From contig NZ_JAVDQI010000001.1 in NCBI RefSeq assembly GCF_031454185.1, forward strand, positions 186,001 through 250,000: a DNA stretch of 64,000 nucleotides. The letters are read 5' to 3'. The position numbers and the translations under genes were made by a program. The DNA is from Methanococcoides alaskense (GTDB taxonomy: Archaea; Halobacteriota; Methanosarcinia; Methanosarcinales; Methanosarcinaceae). Below the pieces are notes generated by a model that did not search any database, was not told the origin of the DNA, and saw only the letters and a list, made by a program, of their open reading frames with translations. Shown here piece by piece: positions 1-8,497 of the stretch; position 1 is the first letter of the stretch, and every line of letters starts with the position of its first letter.

Positions 1-765
1 TTCCTCCAGATAATTCCTGAGTATCATTTCCTGTTGTTCTGTATCGATAGTATAGCGGGATCTAAAATAATCGATGGCTTCATCCATTGAACCAAAATCA
101 TTAGTGAATTCAAGTGGGAATACATGCATATCCGGAAAGATACCCATACTATAGAGCAGATTGTAAAGTACATCACACTTGGGACCGGGACTATATTCCA
201 TTCCATACATGGCCGGCCACAGATTGTAGGAATGGGCTTCCCATGGTGTTTCACCTGCAAACCAATAAAGGCATACATGCCCTGAAGACGCACTTTGCAT
301 TTTTTCTATTGCATTCCTTATATCAGGCATACCAAGTGAAAAGGAGGCAATTACAATATCATAAGGACCTTCCAGGTCATCTTCAACATTCAGGTCTTCC
401 CACCTCTTGTTGACACAGCTAATATTGTTTATTCCATACTTGCTTATATTCTCCTGCAGAAGTTCCATCATACCTTTTCCAGGCTCGACAGCAGTTACAT
501 GAGCCACTTTCTCTGAAAGAGGTATTGCCAGACTTCCGGGACCAGACCCAATATCCAGCACTCTGGAGCCTTTCTTTATAGGAAGTTCTTTCAATGTCTT
601 TTCGATCCTTCCCTTATTTTTCTGAGACCTCTTCCAGAAGCGTTCTGCGTTCTCCCTGCTATCCCATAGCTTTGCACAGTCACCACGTTCCTGATGGTCT
701 GCCTTCTGATTGGCCTGCATCATTTCTGTCCAGACCATATTCCAATCAACCGAATTATTATTCAT
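1..765 (-). CDS. SAM-dependent class I methyltransferase (partial at its 3' end)
   Basis: Reading leftward from the ATG at 765 gives 255 codons without a stop to the window edge, so the C-terminus is missing. The start is MNNNSVDWNMVWTEM. The SAM-binding motif I is visible at about residues 66-75 (RVLDIGSGPGSLAI), followed by an acidic residue at the end of the next strand (VTAVEPGKGMME), which is the Rossmann methyltransferase pattern (methyltransferase_11/25 type). The substrate cannot be deduced. The gene stands alone, and its upstream region holds a cluster of GTAATA-type repeats and a 13-bp inverted repeat that could control it. Confidence 0.8.
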   Translation of the reverse strand, partial: MNNNSVDWNMVWTEMMQANQKADHQERGDCAKLWDSRENAERFWKRSQKNKGRIEKTLKELPIKKGSRVLDIGSGPGSLAIPLSEKVAHVTAVEPGKGMMELLQENISKYGINNISCVNKRWEDLNVEDDLEGPYDIVIASFSLGMPDIRNAIEKMQSASSGHVCLYWFAGETPWEAHSYNLWPAMYGMEYSPGPKCDVLYNLLYSMGIFPDMHVFPLEFTNDFGSMDEAIDYFRSRYTIDTEQQEMILRNYLEE

Positions 766-819
766 AATATCACACCACTAATTAGAGAATAAATTTATGA
801 TGATTTTTTAATAAGTACA

Positions 820-900
820 CATTTAGTAATACCGATAAGTAATATTTTTATAAATATTACTTATTTTTAGTGTTACTTATTTATTAAAACGTAATACTAA
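820..900. promoter_or_regulatory. Cluster of GTAATA/TATTAC half-sites with a 13-bp inverted repeat
   Basis: A perfect inverted repeat has arms 835-847 and 852-864 (ATAAGTAATATTT and its complement) with a 4-nt loop. Around it are further GTAATA-like half-sites near 824, 871 (GTTACTTA) and 889 (CGTAATACT). The cluster lies 55-135 bp upstream of the methyltransferase start at 765. Multiple spaced half-sites suggest an operator. A terminator is possible for the arms alone, but no gene ends here. Confidence 0.4.
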
Positions 901-1316
901 ATGGATTAAATATAAACTTTCGTATTAACACTGTGACGCTAGAAATTTGTAGAATAGGTGATGCAGCAAAATGAAAATAATTAAAATTTGTTCGAATGGG
1001 TGTGAAAAATTAGAGACATCGATATATATATTCAAAAACCACAGAGAATTCGCCCATACTTCAATAGAAATATAATCAAAAGGTTGAGGTCAAGGAAATT
1101 CATAAAACGAACATGCAATTTTGGAATCCTGCTTCATATTTTGCAAAGTACTATTCGAGAAAAGCATGGTTCTTACGATCAACAGAGACAATATCTACTA
1201 TTTTATGAGTATTAATGTTTGCCAACTGATGTATATGAGACTAATTATATTTATGAATAGTTCAGAGAAATCATATATTAGCTAATCGAATTTAGATTAT
1301 ATTGGCGGTTTTAAAA
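901..1316. other. AT-rich intergenic stretch with no recognisable gene
   Basis: Both strands are broken by stops. Short TATA-like runs occur (GATATATATATTC near 1019). A few coding-like peptides can be read on the plus strand around 1085-1170 but nothing recognisable. Confidence 0.4.
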
Positions 1317-1509
1317 ATGTGGAGTTATTTAAAAATAGACACCGGCAATCTGAAAGCTATCACTTATCTAGAAAGCAAATTCGGTATAACCTTAATTGCT
1401 TTTTCAGGTGAAAAAAATAGTGTATGCAGACTTAAATGAAGACGATGCTAAAGAAGTAAAGGATCTGCAAAAGAAACTGGGTCTTTCACTGGTAGCTCTT
1501 AAAGCATAA
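1317..1509 (+). pseudogene. Small two-repeat protein interrupted by a frameshift in an A7 run
   Basis: From the ATG at 1317 one frame reads MWSYLKIDTGNLKAITYLES, then KFGITLIAFSGEK, and then goes out of register. From 1408 a second frame reads IVYADLNEDDAKEVKDLQKK, then LGLSLVALKA and a stop at 1507-1509. Removing one A from the seven-A run at 1411-1417 joins them into one 63-residue protein. Its two halves resemble each other: a short strand, then D/E-rich helix, then an L-G-[IL]-[TS]-L-[IV]-A motif. Small proteins of this look are familiar from Methanosarcina genomes but I know of no assigned function. The run may be a real mutation, a sequencing indel or a slippery site. Confidence 0.5.
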
Positions 1510-1660
1510 TAAAATAACGGATTGCAATATTTTGCACCCACTCCATTCGGACAATGATCAAATTTAAAAATATTATTGAATGTGGTGCACGATATTGGAT
1601 TATAATCTCAATTCCAGTCTAAGGATGTGGATTTTGAGACGTTTTCTACAGAGCCGAAAC

Positions 1661-1680
1661 ATCCTTTTAAAAAAAAGGAT
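1661..1680 (-). terminator. Terminator of the DNA ligase gene
   Basis: Arms ATCCTTTT (1661-1668) and AAAAGGAT (1673-1680) sit directly after the ligase stop codon. Read on the minus strand this gives an eight-T run within the hairpin, fitting an archaeal oligo-T terminator. Confidence 0.5.
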
Positions 1681-3366
1681 TTAGCCTCTCTGTGATAAAT
1701 AGATGCTCTCGATACGATCTATCGTTTCAGCCTCTTCCGGAGATTTATCTTCCCTCACATTTACAAGCCGGGGGAAACGGAGAGCATACCCTGAACCATA
1801 GTTCGTACTTTTCTGGATCTCCTCGAAGGCGATCTCGAACACCACATCAGGTTTAAGTTCGATCTCCCGACCGGATTCACCAACAATGAGCTCAGAGAAG
1901 ACCTCAGTAAGCTCAACAAGTTGCTCATCTGAAAAACCTGTAGCCACTTTGCCGATCGGAAGGAATGTTCCATCTTCCGGGTCATGACATGCCAGAGCAT
2001 AAGAACCGATAAGATTTGCACGCTTCCCATAACCCCATTCCGCACCAATGACAACGAGGTCGAGTGTCTCCATTATAGGCTTCTTCTTGAGCCAGTTCTT
2101 ACCCCGCTTGCCTGGAGAATAAGAAGCTTCCGGGTTCTTTAGCATGACTCCTTCATGTCCACCCTTCAACGCAGCAGCATATATCTCGTTCACAACTTTC
2201 TCATCATCTGTGAGAACCTGCTCATCCACCTTGATACTCTCACAGTTATCCACACAGGAGACCAGTTGTTCCCTTCTTCTTAAAAGAGATTGGTCCATCA
2301 ATACCTCTCCATTAAGATAGAGAATATCGAAGAGGTTCAACGTAAGAGGGATCTCACGAACCATTGCCTCAACGTCATACTTTCTCCTGAAGCGTTTGAG
2401 TATATCCTGGAAGGCACGAGGAGCTCCAGTCTCATCGACCGCTACAGCCTCACCCTCCAGAATGGCAGAATCCGCCTTCACATGGAGCTTCACTGCCTCA
2501 ACGATATCCGGCAGAGATAGTGTCACATTCTCAAGTCTCCTCGAAAAGATGTTGACCGATTCCCCATTCTTATGAATTTGAACCCTTGCACCATCGAACT
2601 TCCACTCGATAGCAAGCATACCAAGGTCCTTTATAGCAGCCTCGATGCTCGGAGTAACCTGTGCCAGCATCATCTTTATCGGACGGTCAAGCTCCATCCT
2701 GAGCTTTGAGATCTCCTCAATGCCACCCTCTTTTGCAGCAACTGCCACAAGACCCAGATCGTTGGTCACCATAAACCCACGTTCTATCTCCCCTGCCGGA
2801 ACATCGAAAGCCTTAGAGATAGCATCACGAACGATCCCTTCACCAACACCAATGCGAAGGTCCTCGATCGCCAGTCGGGCAAGATAACGTGCTTCTTCAG
2901 AGCTGGATGAATTGAAAAGGAATTGCAAGTTCCTCATCTTATTACTCTGTGAACCTGCGCCTGATGATCTGGAAATATCAAGGAACCGATCAAAGACATC
3001 CATTATAGAGATGGAAGGATCTTCACCCATGAATGCAGAGAATGTAGACTGGTTCTTTTTCTGTTTTCCAAGTGCCGCTACCGCAGTTTCACCTATATCG
3101 CCTGTGGAACGGACAAGGTCCTCAATGTCTTTCAGGGAAAGACCGGATGATCTCGAAAGGGCACCATACAGTAGACTCGTACCCACGCCAAGCTGTTCAA
3201 CACTCCATGCAGGAAAAACATCCCCCATCACAAAATGGGTCACAACAGGAAGTTCCTCTGTAGATACCGACTTTAACATATCCGAGACAACATCTGTCAT
3301 CTCCAGTGAACTTGAGATATGTTCGATCTGTTTACAAACATCAGCGAATTCCTTGAAATCGGTCAT
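1681..3366 (-). CDS. lig: ATP-dependent DNA ligase, archaeal type
   Basis: This 561-residue protein seals nicks in duplex DNA during replication (Okazaki fragments) and repair, using ATP to adenylylate a lysine. The catalytic motif K-x-D-G is at residues 256-259 (EWKFDGAR), followed by EGEAVAVD, the motif IV sequence EGVMLK and the motif V stretch NWLKKK. The N-terminal 220 residues match the helical DNA-binding domain of archaeal/eukaryotic ligase I, and the C-terminal 150 residues are the OB-fold. Length is usual for archaeal ligases. It lies 43 bp downstream of homoserine dehydrogenase in the same direction, so cotranscription is possible but functionally unrelated. Confidence 0.97.
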   Translation of the reverse strand: MTDFKEFADVCKQIEHISSSLEMTDVVSDMLKSVSTEELPVVTHFVMGDVFPAWSVEQLGVGTSLLYGALSRSSGLSLKDIEDLVRSTGDIGETAVAALGKQKKNQSTFSAFMGEDPSISIMDVFDRFLDISRSSGAGSQSNKMRNLQFLFNSSSSEEARYLARLAIEDLRIGVGEGIVRDAISKAFDVPAGEIERGFMVTNDLGLVAVAAKEGGIEEISKLRMELDRPIKMMLAQVTPSIEAAIKDLGMLAIEWKFDGARVQIHKNGESVNIFSRRLENVTLSLPDIVEAVKLHVKADSAILEGEAVAVDETGAPRAFQDILKRFRRKYDVEAMVREIPLTLNLFDILYLNGEVLMDQSLLRRREQLVSCVDNCESIKVDEQVLTDDEKVVNEIYAAALKGGHEGVMLKNPEASYSPGKRGKNWLKKKPIMETLDLVVIGAEWGYGKRANLIGSYALACHDPEDGTFLPIGKVATGFSDEQLVELTEVFSELIVGESGREIELKPDVVFEIAFEEIQKSTNYGSGYALRFPRLVNVREDKSPEEAETIDRIESIYLSQRG

Positions 3367-3409
3367 GAGTAAAATTTCCTGTCGTTCCCATCTGGTAATC
3401 AGATCGCCA

Positions 3410-4405
3410 TCAGTCCTTGTAGATGGATATAATATCGCTCAAGATAGCACTTGCAGTCTCAATAGAACCTGCACCCCTGCCTGTAACCGTAATGGTCCCT
3501 GCAAGATCGGTACACACCGATGCAACGTTCAACGTACCGCCCACAGCCAGAGGATGGGATACCGGTACAAGGCGTGGTGAAACACGAAGACGATCCTTCT
3601 TGACCTCACCTATAAGCTTGATTACATAGCCTTCATCATGGGCAAGAGAAAGAGATTCCAGAGTTACTTTGGTAATTCCGGTAACATCCACATCCTGATA
3701 GGTTGCATCCTGATCGAATATGGAATTTGCAAGAATGACAAGTTTACATGCCGTGTCGATACCTTCCACATCATATGTAGGGTCGGTCTCAGCAATACCA
3801 AGCTCCTGTGACTCCGCAAGCATCTGCTCATATGAAGCATGCTCTTCCATCATACGTGTCAGAATGTAATTACATGTACCGTTAAGGATACCTTCCACAC
3901 TGATTATCTCATTTCCGGCAAGCGTATCTCTCACAAGATTGATGATAGGCATCGCACCGCCGACGGTCGCCTCAAAGAGCAACTTACGGTCAGCTTCCTT
4001 CGCAGCTTCGACAAGTTCCCGATATTTCAACGCAAGAGGACCTTTATTAGAGGTCACCACATGTCTGCCAAACTCAAAAGCAGCAACCATGTTAACAAGG
4101 CCGATACCACCGGTCTCTATATCGGTAGGAGTGGTCTCGATCACAATGTCATGGTCCACACTTTTGATGACATCTTCCCCAGTAAGATCATCGATAGCAA
4201 CAGTACCGAATTCCCGCTTTCTGCCAAGTGCAGCTTTAAGATCGATACCAGCAACATTTACCTCAGCGCCTTTGGAATCAGCGATGGCCACAACGTCGAG
4301 GTCGATACCAAGAGACTTTAATTCTTCATCCTTTCTCAGAAGGACCTCTGCAACACCCTGTCCAACTGAACCAAATCCAATAATGGATGCACGTACTTTT
4401 CTCAT
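3410..4405 (-). CDS. hom: Homoserine dehydrogenase
   Basis: This 331-residue enzyme reduces aspartate semialdehyde to homoserine for threonine and methionine synthesis. The NAD(P)-binding motif GFGSVG is at residues 10-15. The family sequence around NKGPLALKYREL contains the catalytic lysine region, and GGAMPIINLVRDTLAG followed by GILNGTCNYILTRM is the homoserine dehydrogenase signature. The protein lacks the C-terminal ACT domain found on many bacterial homologues. A separate ACT protein is encoded 12 bp upstream and probably replaces it. The two genes form an operon. Confidence 0.96.
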   Translation of the reverse strand: MRKVRASIIGFGSVGQGVAEVLLRKDEELKSLGIDLDVVAIADSKGAEVNVAGIDLKAALGRKREFGTVAIDDLTGEDVIKSVDHDIVIETTPTDIETGGIGLVNMVAAFEFGRHVVTSNKGPLALKYRELVEAAKEADRKLLFEATVGGAMPIINLVRDTLAGNEIISVEGILNGTCNYILTRMMEEHASYEQMLAESQELGIAETDPTYDVEGIDTACKLVILANSIFDQDATYQDVDVTGITKVTLESLSLAHDEGYVIKLIGEVKKDRLRVSPRLVPVSHPLAVGGTLNVASVCTDLAGTITVTGRGAGSIETASAILSDIISIYKD

Positions 4406-4417
4406 TGAATATCACCT

Positions 4418-4924
4418 TTATGAAATTTCAGCTTCAATTGGTTCTATGACCAGAAGATCCTTCTTGATCGCGACCTGCCTAAGGACTGATATCGCTTCAT
4501 GAAGCTCATTCTTACCCACAGCATCTATCTTTAAGGAAGCAGAAGAACGCATGTCTATCTGCGGCATTGAAAGAGAAATGTTCACGACCTCTGCAAAGCC
4601 GGTATTATCAATAGTATCAATAGTATCCTGTATATCAGTATGAACTATATGACCTATCAGGAGGACAGCACCATGTGCTGTGAAACGCTTCTCATCAACC
4701 CTTGCAACACCAATTCCATTCTCTTTAAGACGACCTATAAGGACCTCAAGATTGGCTGGTTCTATCTCAAAAACAAGCTGTACCGGAATGGCACTTCTTG
4801 GAGTTCGTTCTTCATGATGATGCACGATCGATTTCAAGTTCCCTTTTAGCTCCGAAATCGGATCCAAAGCCAGAAGCAATTGTCCTGGAGTGTCCTTTAA
4901 TTCAATGTCCATTGAAACTCTCAT
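4418..4924 (-). CDS. ACT-domain protein, probable allosteric regulator of homoserine dehydrogenase
   Basis: The protein is all ligand-binding module: an N-terminal ACT-like domain (DIELKDTPGQLLLALDPISE) and a second ACT-like half towards the C-terminus (MRSSASLKIDAVGKNELHEA). There is no catalytic domain. It is encoded immediately upstream of the ACT-less hom gene, so I infer that it binds threonine or a related amino acid and regulates that enzyme. The open frame begins at 4942, but I prefer the ATG at 4924 because AGAGGGA lies just upstream of it, whereas the 4942 ATG has no ribosome site and sits about 10 bp from a TATA-like CATTTATATG. Confidence 0.75.
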   Translation of the reverse strand: MRVSMDIELKDTPGQLLLALDPISELKGNLKSIVHHHEERTPRSAIPVQLVFEIEPANLEVLIGRLKENGIGVARVDEKRFTAHGAVLLIGHIVHTDIQDTIDTIDNTGFAEVVNISLSMPQIDMRSSASLKIDAVGKNELHEAISVLRQVAIKKDLLVIEPIEAEIS

Positions 4925-4945
4925 GTGTTCCCTCTTAGGCATTCT

Positions 4946-4958
4946 TCATATAAATGTA
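4946..4958 (-). promoter_or_regulatory. TATA box of the ACT-hom operon
   Basis: Read on the minus strand, CATTTATATG lies about 25-30 bp upstream of the preferred ATG at 4924, as expected for an archaeal TATA element with a very short leader. Confidence 0.45.
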
Positions 4959-5008
4959 TTGATAAGCCATACCATTAATTCTTAAGATAGTACAGAAGCA
5001 AAGTCAAC

Positions 5009-5875
5009 TTACTTCTTATCTTCAGGAATTATAATGATGTTGCCCCGCCCTTTCTTGAACTTATCCACAAGTCCGCGGTTTTCCAGATCAGAGACTATCA
5101 GACTTACCTTCGCCTCGGAATATCTCAATTTCCCACGCAGGTCCTTTTGGGTTATACGTCCACCATTTGCAATAACGATGTCCAGAACTTCCTGAAGGTC
5201 ATCAGGCAGGATATTTGTTTCAGCTTTAGTGATAGTATCAATGGTTTCCGAATCATCGGTAATAGTATCAACCAGACCATCTTCCTTCACATAAACGGAG
5301 AGGGACCCATCTGGTAAAACACCATTATCACCCTCTGGTGAAGTGTTGACCAAACTCCCTTCATTCGCCCCTTTCTTCTTTGAATACACATATACTGACA
5401 AAACAAGTACAAAAACGAGTAGCAAAGCCGCTACATAGGCCATATATGAGCTTCCCGTATCAGCCTCGATGATCTGAGAATCGGCTTCAAATGCTTCGCT
5501 CAAATTAGCTATTTCAGCATCTTCAAGGTCCTCATTTTCATAGGAAGGAAGGAGAAGAAGGTCGATTATGTAATCACCATCATCGGTTATTGTTATTGAT
5601 TCCTGTGCCGACGCTACGAGAGTAGTACCAGTATAATAAGTAGCAACTATCACATAGTCACCTGGAGCCAGATCAAGGGAATAAACACCATACTTTGCAA
5701 CTATGGACTGCGGAGGAGTGGAATTGACCTCTATCAAGACATTCTCAAGAGGTTCAAAGGTGTCCCATTCATAGATAGCCCCATGTATCGTTGCAGTTCC
5801 AACAGCCCCCACAGGAACAATAAGCAGTATTAATGTAAGAAATGTGCAAACCCCAAATAATGCCCTGCCTTTCAC
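5009..5875 (-). CDS. Membrane-anchored winged-helix protein with an extracytoplasmic beta-sandwich domain
   Basis: This 288-residue protein has a signal peptide (residues 1-24), then a carboxypeptidase-regulatory-like beta domain of about 90 residues (ATIHGAIYEWDTFEPLENVL), an acidic stalk, one membrane helix at about 145-167 followed by the basic stop-transfer YSKKKG, a linker, and a C-terminal winged helix at about 225-285 (DLQEVLDIVIANGGRITQKD, then KVSLIVSDLENRGLV). The topology puts a DNA-binding domain in the cytoplasm and a possible sensing domain outside, as in the membrane wHTH proteins common in Methanosarcinales. The target and signal are unknown. It is monocistronic. Confidence 0.75.
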   Translation of the reverse strand: MKGRALFGVCTFLTLILLIVPVGAVGTATIHGAIYEWDTFEPLENVLIEVNSTPPQSIVAKYGVYSLDLAPGDYVIVATYYTGTTLVASAQESITITDDGDYIIDLLLLPSYENEDLEDAEIANLSEAFEADSQIIEADTGSSYMAYVAALLLVFVLVLSVYVYSKKKGANEGSLVNTSPEGDNGVLPDGSLSVYVKEDGLVDTITDDSETIDTITKAETNILPDDLQEVLDIVIANGGRITQKDLRGKLRYSEAKVSLIVSDLENRGLVDKFKKGRGNIIIIPEDKK

Positions 5876-6275
5876 AGTGTTATATTGCCGGGTTCTACTT
5901 TTATAGTTTTTTATTCCCGAATTAGTAGTATTGAAGCGAATTGTATCTCTGGAATACTAATAATAGGAACACCAAAAATATTGAATAGCTGAACAGCTTA
6001 AATAAAAACGGGAAGGGGATATTAGATGGAAAAGCGGGATTATATGATTATATTAGAAAATAAGCAAATTTTGTCCTTTAATATACAAAATAGTTCGATA
6101 TAAAGTATTATAAAGTAAAAAAATGCTTTTTATCGCTCAAATAATACTTTAGATAATCTTGATTCTGAAGATCAATGAAAGTAAGCTTATATCCCCCATA
6201 TCCAAAGTTGAACTTGTAAGTTCATTACATCGATGATCAAGATCGTATCACATAGAAAAAAAGGAAGGGTCCATT
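5876..6275. other. Intergenic region between divergent genes
   Basis: No open frame of note. The region contains AT-rich promoter sequence for both flanking genes, including TTTTATAG near 5900 (minus-strand gene) and CTTATATCCC near 6185 (plus-strand gene). A ribosome site AGGAAGGG precedes the ATG at 6276. Confidence 0.5.
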
Positions 6276-7856
6276 ATGAAGAACAGAACAATGAAAGGGG
6301 TTGCACTGATCGGTGCCATATTGATGATATTCAGTCTTCTTCCTGTGACAGCTTTTGCTGCCAACCAAGGGGATAATGGTGTTGGGGCCATGGGTGCAGA
6401 CAAGATAAGATCACAGGAACACAAAGATGAAACCATCACACCTGAGTTTGCTGCTAACCAAGGGGATAATGGCGTTGGAGCCACAGATGCAGACAGGATA
6501 AGATTACAGGAACATAAAGATGAGAACATCACACCTGAAATGATCCAGGAAAAGGAAATGCGAAATGACCGGGCAAGGAGCAAAGTTCAGCTTTCAAAGG
6601 CCGGCTATGATGAACTAAGAGGAAATTTCCAGAACGCTAAGGCATTGCAAGCCAAAGGTGAATTAAATGCCACAGAAGCAATGGATGCAGCAAAGGAATA
6701 CCTGGCCGGAACCATTGATTATATGGTCACCCGTCTTGAGACTATCAAGAAAGAAGGGAACTATACAGAAGATGTCAATAAGACAATCGACACATACATT
6801 GACAGTCTTGAAGCACAGAAAGATGATGTTGCTGCTGCAGATACCAGAAAGGACCTCTCCGAAGCAACAAGGGACATAAGGAAGATCTGGAGTGATGCTC
6901 AAAAGGACCTGAACAGGATGAGAGCACAGAAGATCAACAGTGGCCTTGTTAACTACCTTGATAAAACAAATGGTGTTTCAGAGAGACTCCAGAATGAGAT
7001 CAACAGTTTGACCGAGGACGGCGAAGATACTGAAGACCTCCAGGAAATGCTTGACGACTACAACGCCCTTATCGAGGAAGCAAAGCAGGAGCATGAACGT
7101 GCAAGAGTAGCTTACCAGAATGGAGAAGATGACGCTGGCGAACAGCTCCGTAAATCCATCAGACTGACGAATGAGGCCAACACCCAACTTAGAGCACTTG
7201 TCCAGGAAATGAAAGGGTTCAGACAGGGCTATGTGACAATGGCAGGCGAAGGTTTGATCGATGCAGAGGGTGATGGAACGATCGTGCTTTCAGGAGAACT
7301 TAAGGTCGAGTTCACTGCAACCAATGCCACTATCGTTATCAAAGACCTTGCAGGAGACGCAGAAATTGACCTTGATGGGGATTACGAACAGTTCAATGAG
7401 GACACTACAGGAGACGGAAGTTACGCAGTCGTCTACCATGATTTTACCGGAGAAGCAAAAATTGAAGGATCCCGCCTCACAGTTATGGTCCGTGGAGAGG
7501 ACATAACCATCAAAGCAGAAGGGACAGGCAGTACATCCCTTTCAGGAGAAGGATCTTACACGATCGAGAAAGATAGTGAGAGCACTGAACTTGAATGGGC
7601 TGCTCCAAAGATAAGCGACGATGAAGAGGATGAAGACTCCGATGATGACAGTGCTGATGAAAAAGAGAATGAACTTGAAGACAACAGCACCGAAGAAATG
7701 GAAGATGAAAACTCCGATGATGACAGTGCTGATGAAAAAGAGAATGAACTTGAAGACAACAGCACCGAAGAAATGGAGGATGAAGACTCCGACGATTCCG
7801 AAGATGATGATAAAGATGACAGTTCCGATGACAACAACTCAACTGAGGTGGTCTGA
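6276..7856 (+). CDS. Secreted acidic repeat protein of unknown function
   Basis: This 526-residue protein begins with a clear signal peptide ending VTAFAA at about residue 29. Right after it a roughly 31-residue unit containing FAANQGDNGVGA and ending in ITPE occurs twice. Residues about 85-320 are strongly helical, Lys/Glu/Ala rich and coiled-coil-like. Residues about 325-425 form a beta-rich, glycine-containing domain (VLSGELKVEFTATNATIVIK). The tail is a highly acidic repeat, with a 31-residue unit containing DSADEKENELEDNSTEEMED present twice. I see no membrane anchor or PGF motif. The gene is 2 bp upstream of a lipoprotein gene and surely cotranscribed. The function is not known to me; calcium binding or surface association is only a guess from the acidity. 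Confidence 0.75.
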   Translation: MKNRTMKGVALIGAILMIFSLLPVTAFAANQGDNGVGAMGADKIRSQEHKDETITPEFAANQGDNGVGATDADRIRLQEHKDENITPEMIQEKEMRNDRARSKVQLSKAGYDELRGNFQNAKALQAKGELNATEAMDAAKEYLAGTIDYMVTRLETIKKEGNYTEDVNKTIDTYIDSLEAQKDDVAAADTRKDLSEATRDIRKIWSDAQKDLNRMRAQKINSGLVNYLDKTNGVSERLQNEINSLTEDGEDTEDLQEMLDDYNALIEEAKQEHERARVAYQNGEDDAGEQLRKSIRLTNEANTQLRALVQEMKGFRQGYVTMAGEGLIDAEGDGTIVLSGELKVEFTATNATIVIKDLAGDAEIDLDGDYEQFNEDTTGDGSYAVVYHDFTGEAKIEGSRLTVMVRGEDITIKAEGTGSTSLSGEGSYTIEKDSESTELEWAAPKISDDEEDEDSDDDSADEKENELEDNSTEEMEDENSDDDSADEKENELEDNSTEEMEDEDSDDSEDDDKDDSSDDNNSTEVV

Positions 7857-7858
7857 TC

Positions 7859-8107
7859 ATGGTAAGCATTAAACATCTGGGAATTGTTGCTATCCTTCTC
7901 ATCGGACTTACACTCTCCGGTTGCGTAGGGGAACCTGCTGACAATGATACAGAAGAAGATACAGCCACTGCAGACGAGATACTTGCAGAAGAGGGAGTTG
8001 AACTGACAGATTCTGAAATAGCAGACCTTGAGAACGATCTTGAGGAATTTGAAGCCCAGATCTCCGAGATAGAAGAAGATACAGAACTCATAGTAGAAGA
8101 GGTATGA
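7859..8107 (+). CDS. Small acidic lipoprotein
   Basis: This 82-residue protein has a hydrophobic signal sequence ending in the lipobox LSGC, with Cys at residue 22, followed by a Glu/Asp-rich helical segment (TATADEILAEEGVELTDSEI and more). It should be lipid-anchored on the outer face of the membrane. The ATG lies 2 bp after the stop of the preceding secreted acidic protein, so the two form an operon and may interact. A terminator hairpin begins at its stop codon. Confidence 0.75.
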   Translation: MVSIKHLGIVAILLIGLTLSGCVGEPADNDTEEDTATADEILAEEGVELTDSEIADLENDLEEFEAQISEIEEDTELIVEEV

Positions 8108-8150
8108 AAGTCGATCATTTCGACTTTATCTTCTTTCTTTTTCTTTTCTT
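8107..8150 (+). terminator. Hairpin and T-rich terminator after the acidic protein operon
   Basis: Arms AAAGTCGA (8107-8114) and TCGACTTT (8120-8127) form an 8-bp perfect stem with a 5-nt loop. It is followed by a run of T-rich sequence to about 8150. Confidence 0.8.
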
Positions 8151-8497
8151 ATTTTACTCAGCAGCAATTGACCCTGCGAATAATAATGTAGCAAGGAACA
8201 GTATTGCAAAGACCATTATGAAACACATTAGCTTTACATCGAAGTGTACGAAGATGTGTTTTTCAATTGTCCCTTCAGACCATCCTTTTTAGGTCTCATG
8301 ATGGGAACCATTTCACTAATATCGGGTATTTCAGACAATATATATGAACTGACCATATGAAATTATTCACACACATACAAGACCCCAACGCATTTATATA
8401 GAACTACAAATCAATAGATATGTTAGTAGGTGTAAATATCTGAAATTTACAGATTTTTCAAAGAACAAAAGATACATACGCACTACTGAGGTAAAAC
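8151..8497. promoter_or_regulatory. Intergenic region with the htpX promoter
   Basis: No convincing gene. A TATA-like CATTTATATAG is present near 8391-8401, about 100 bp upstream of the htpX ATG. A 62-codon open frame over this stretch is low-complexity and overlaps the terminator. Confidence 0.45.

Noticed and set aside
2912..3580. 222-codon plus-strand frame opposite ligase and hom
   Set aside because: It runs antisense to two clear genes and has no domain; it is a shadow of GC-biased codon positions.
7510..8118. Two long minus-strand frames over the end of the secreted acidic protein
   Set aside because: They are Ser-rich or low-complexity shadows of the acidic repeats on the plus strand (GAA/GAT read backwards), with no ribosome site.
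8104..8292. 62-codon plus-strand frame after the small lipoprotein
   Set aside because: It begins inside the terminator and is Phe/Leu-rich because of the T-run; no function can be supported.
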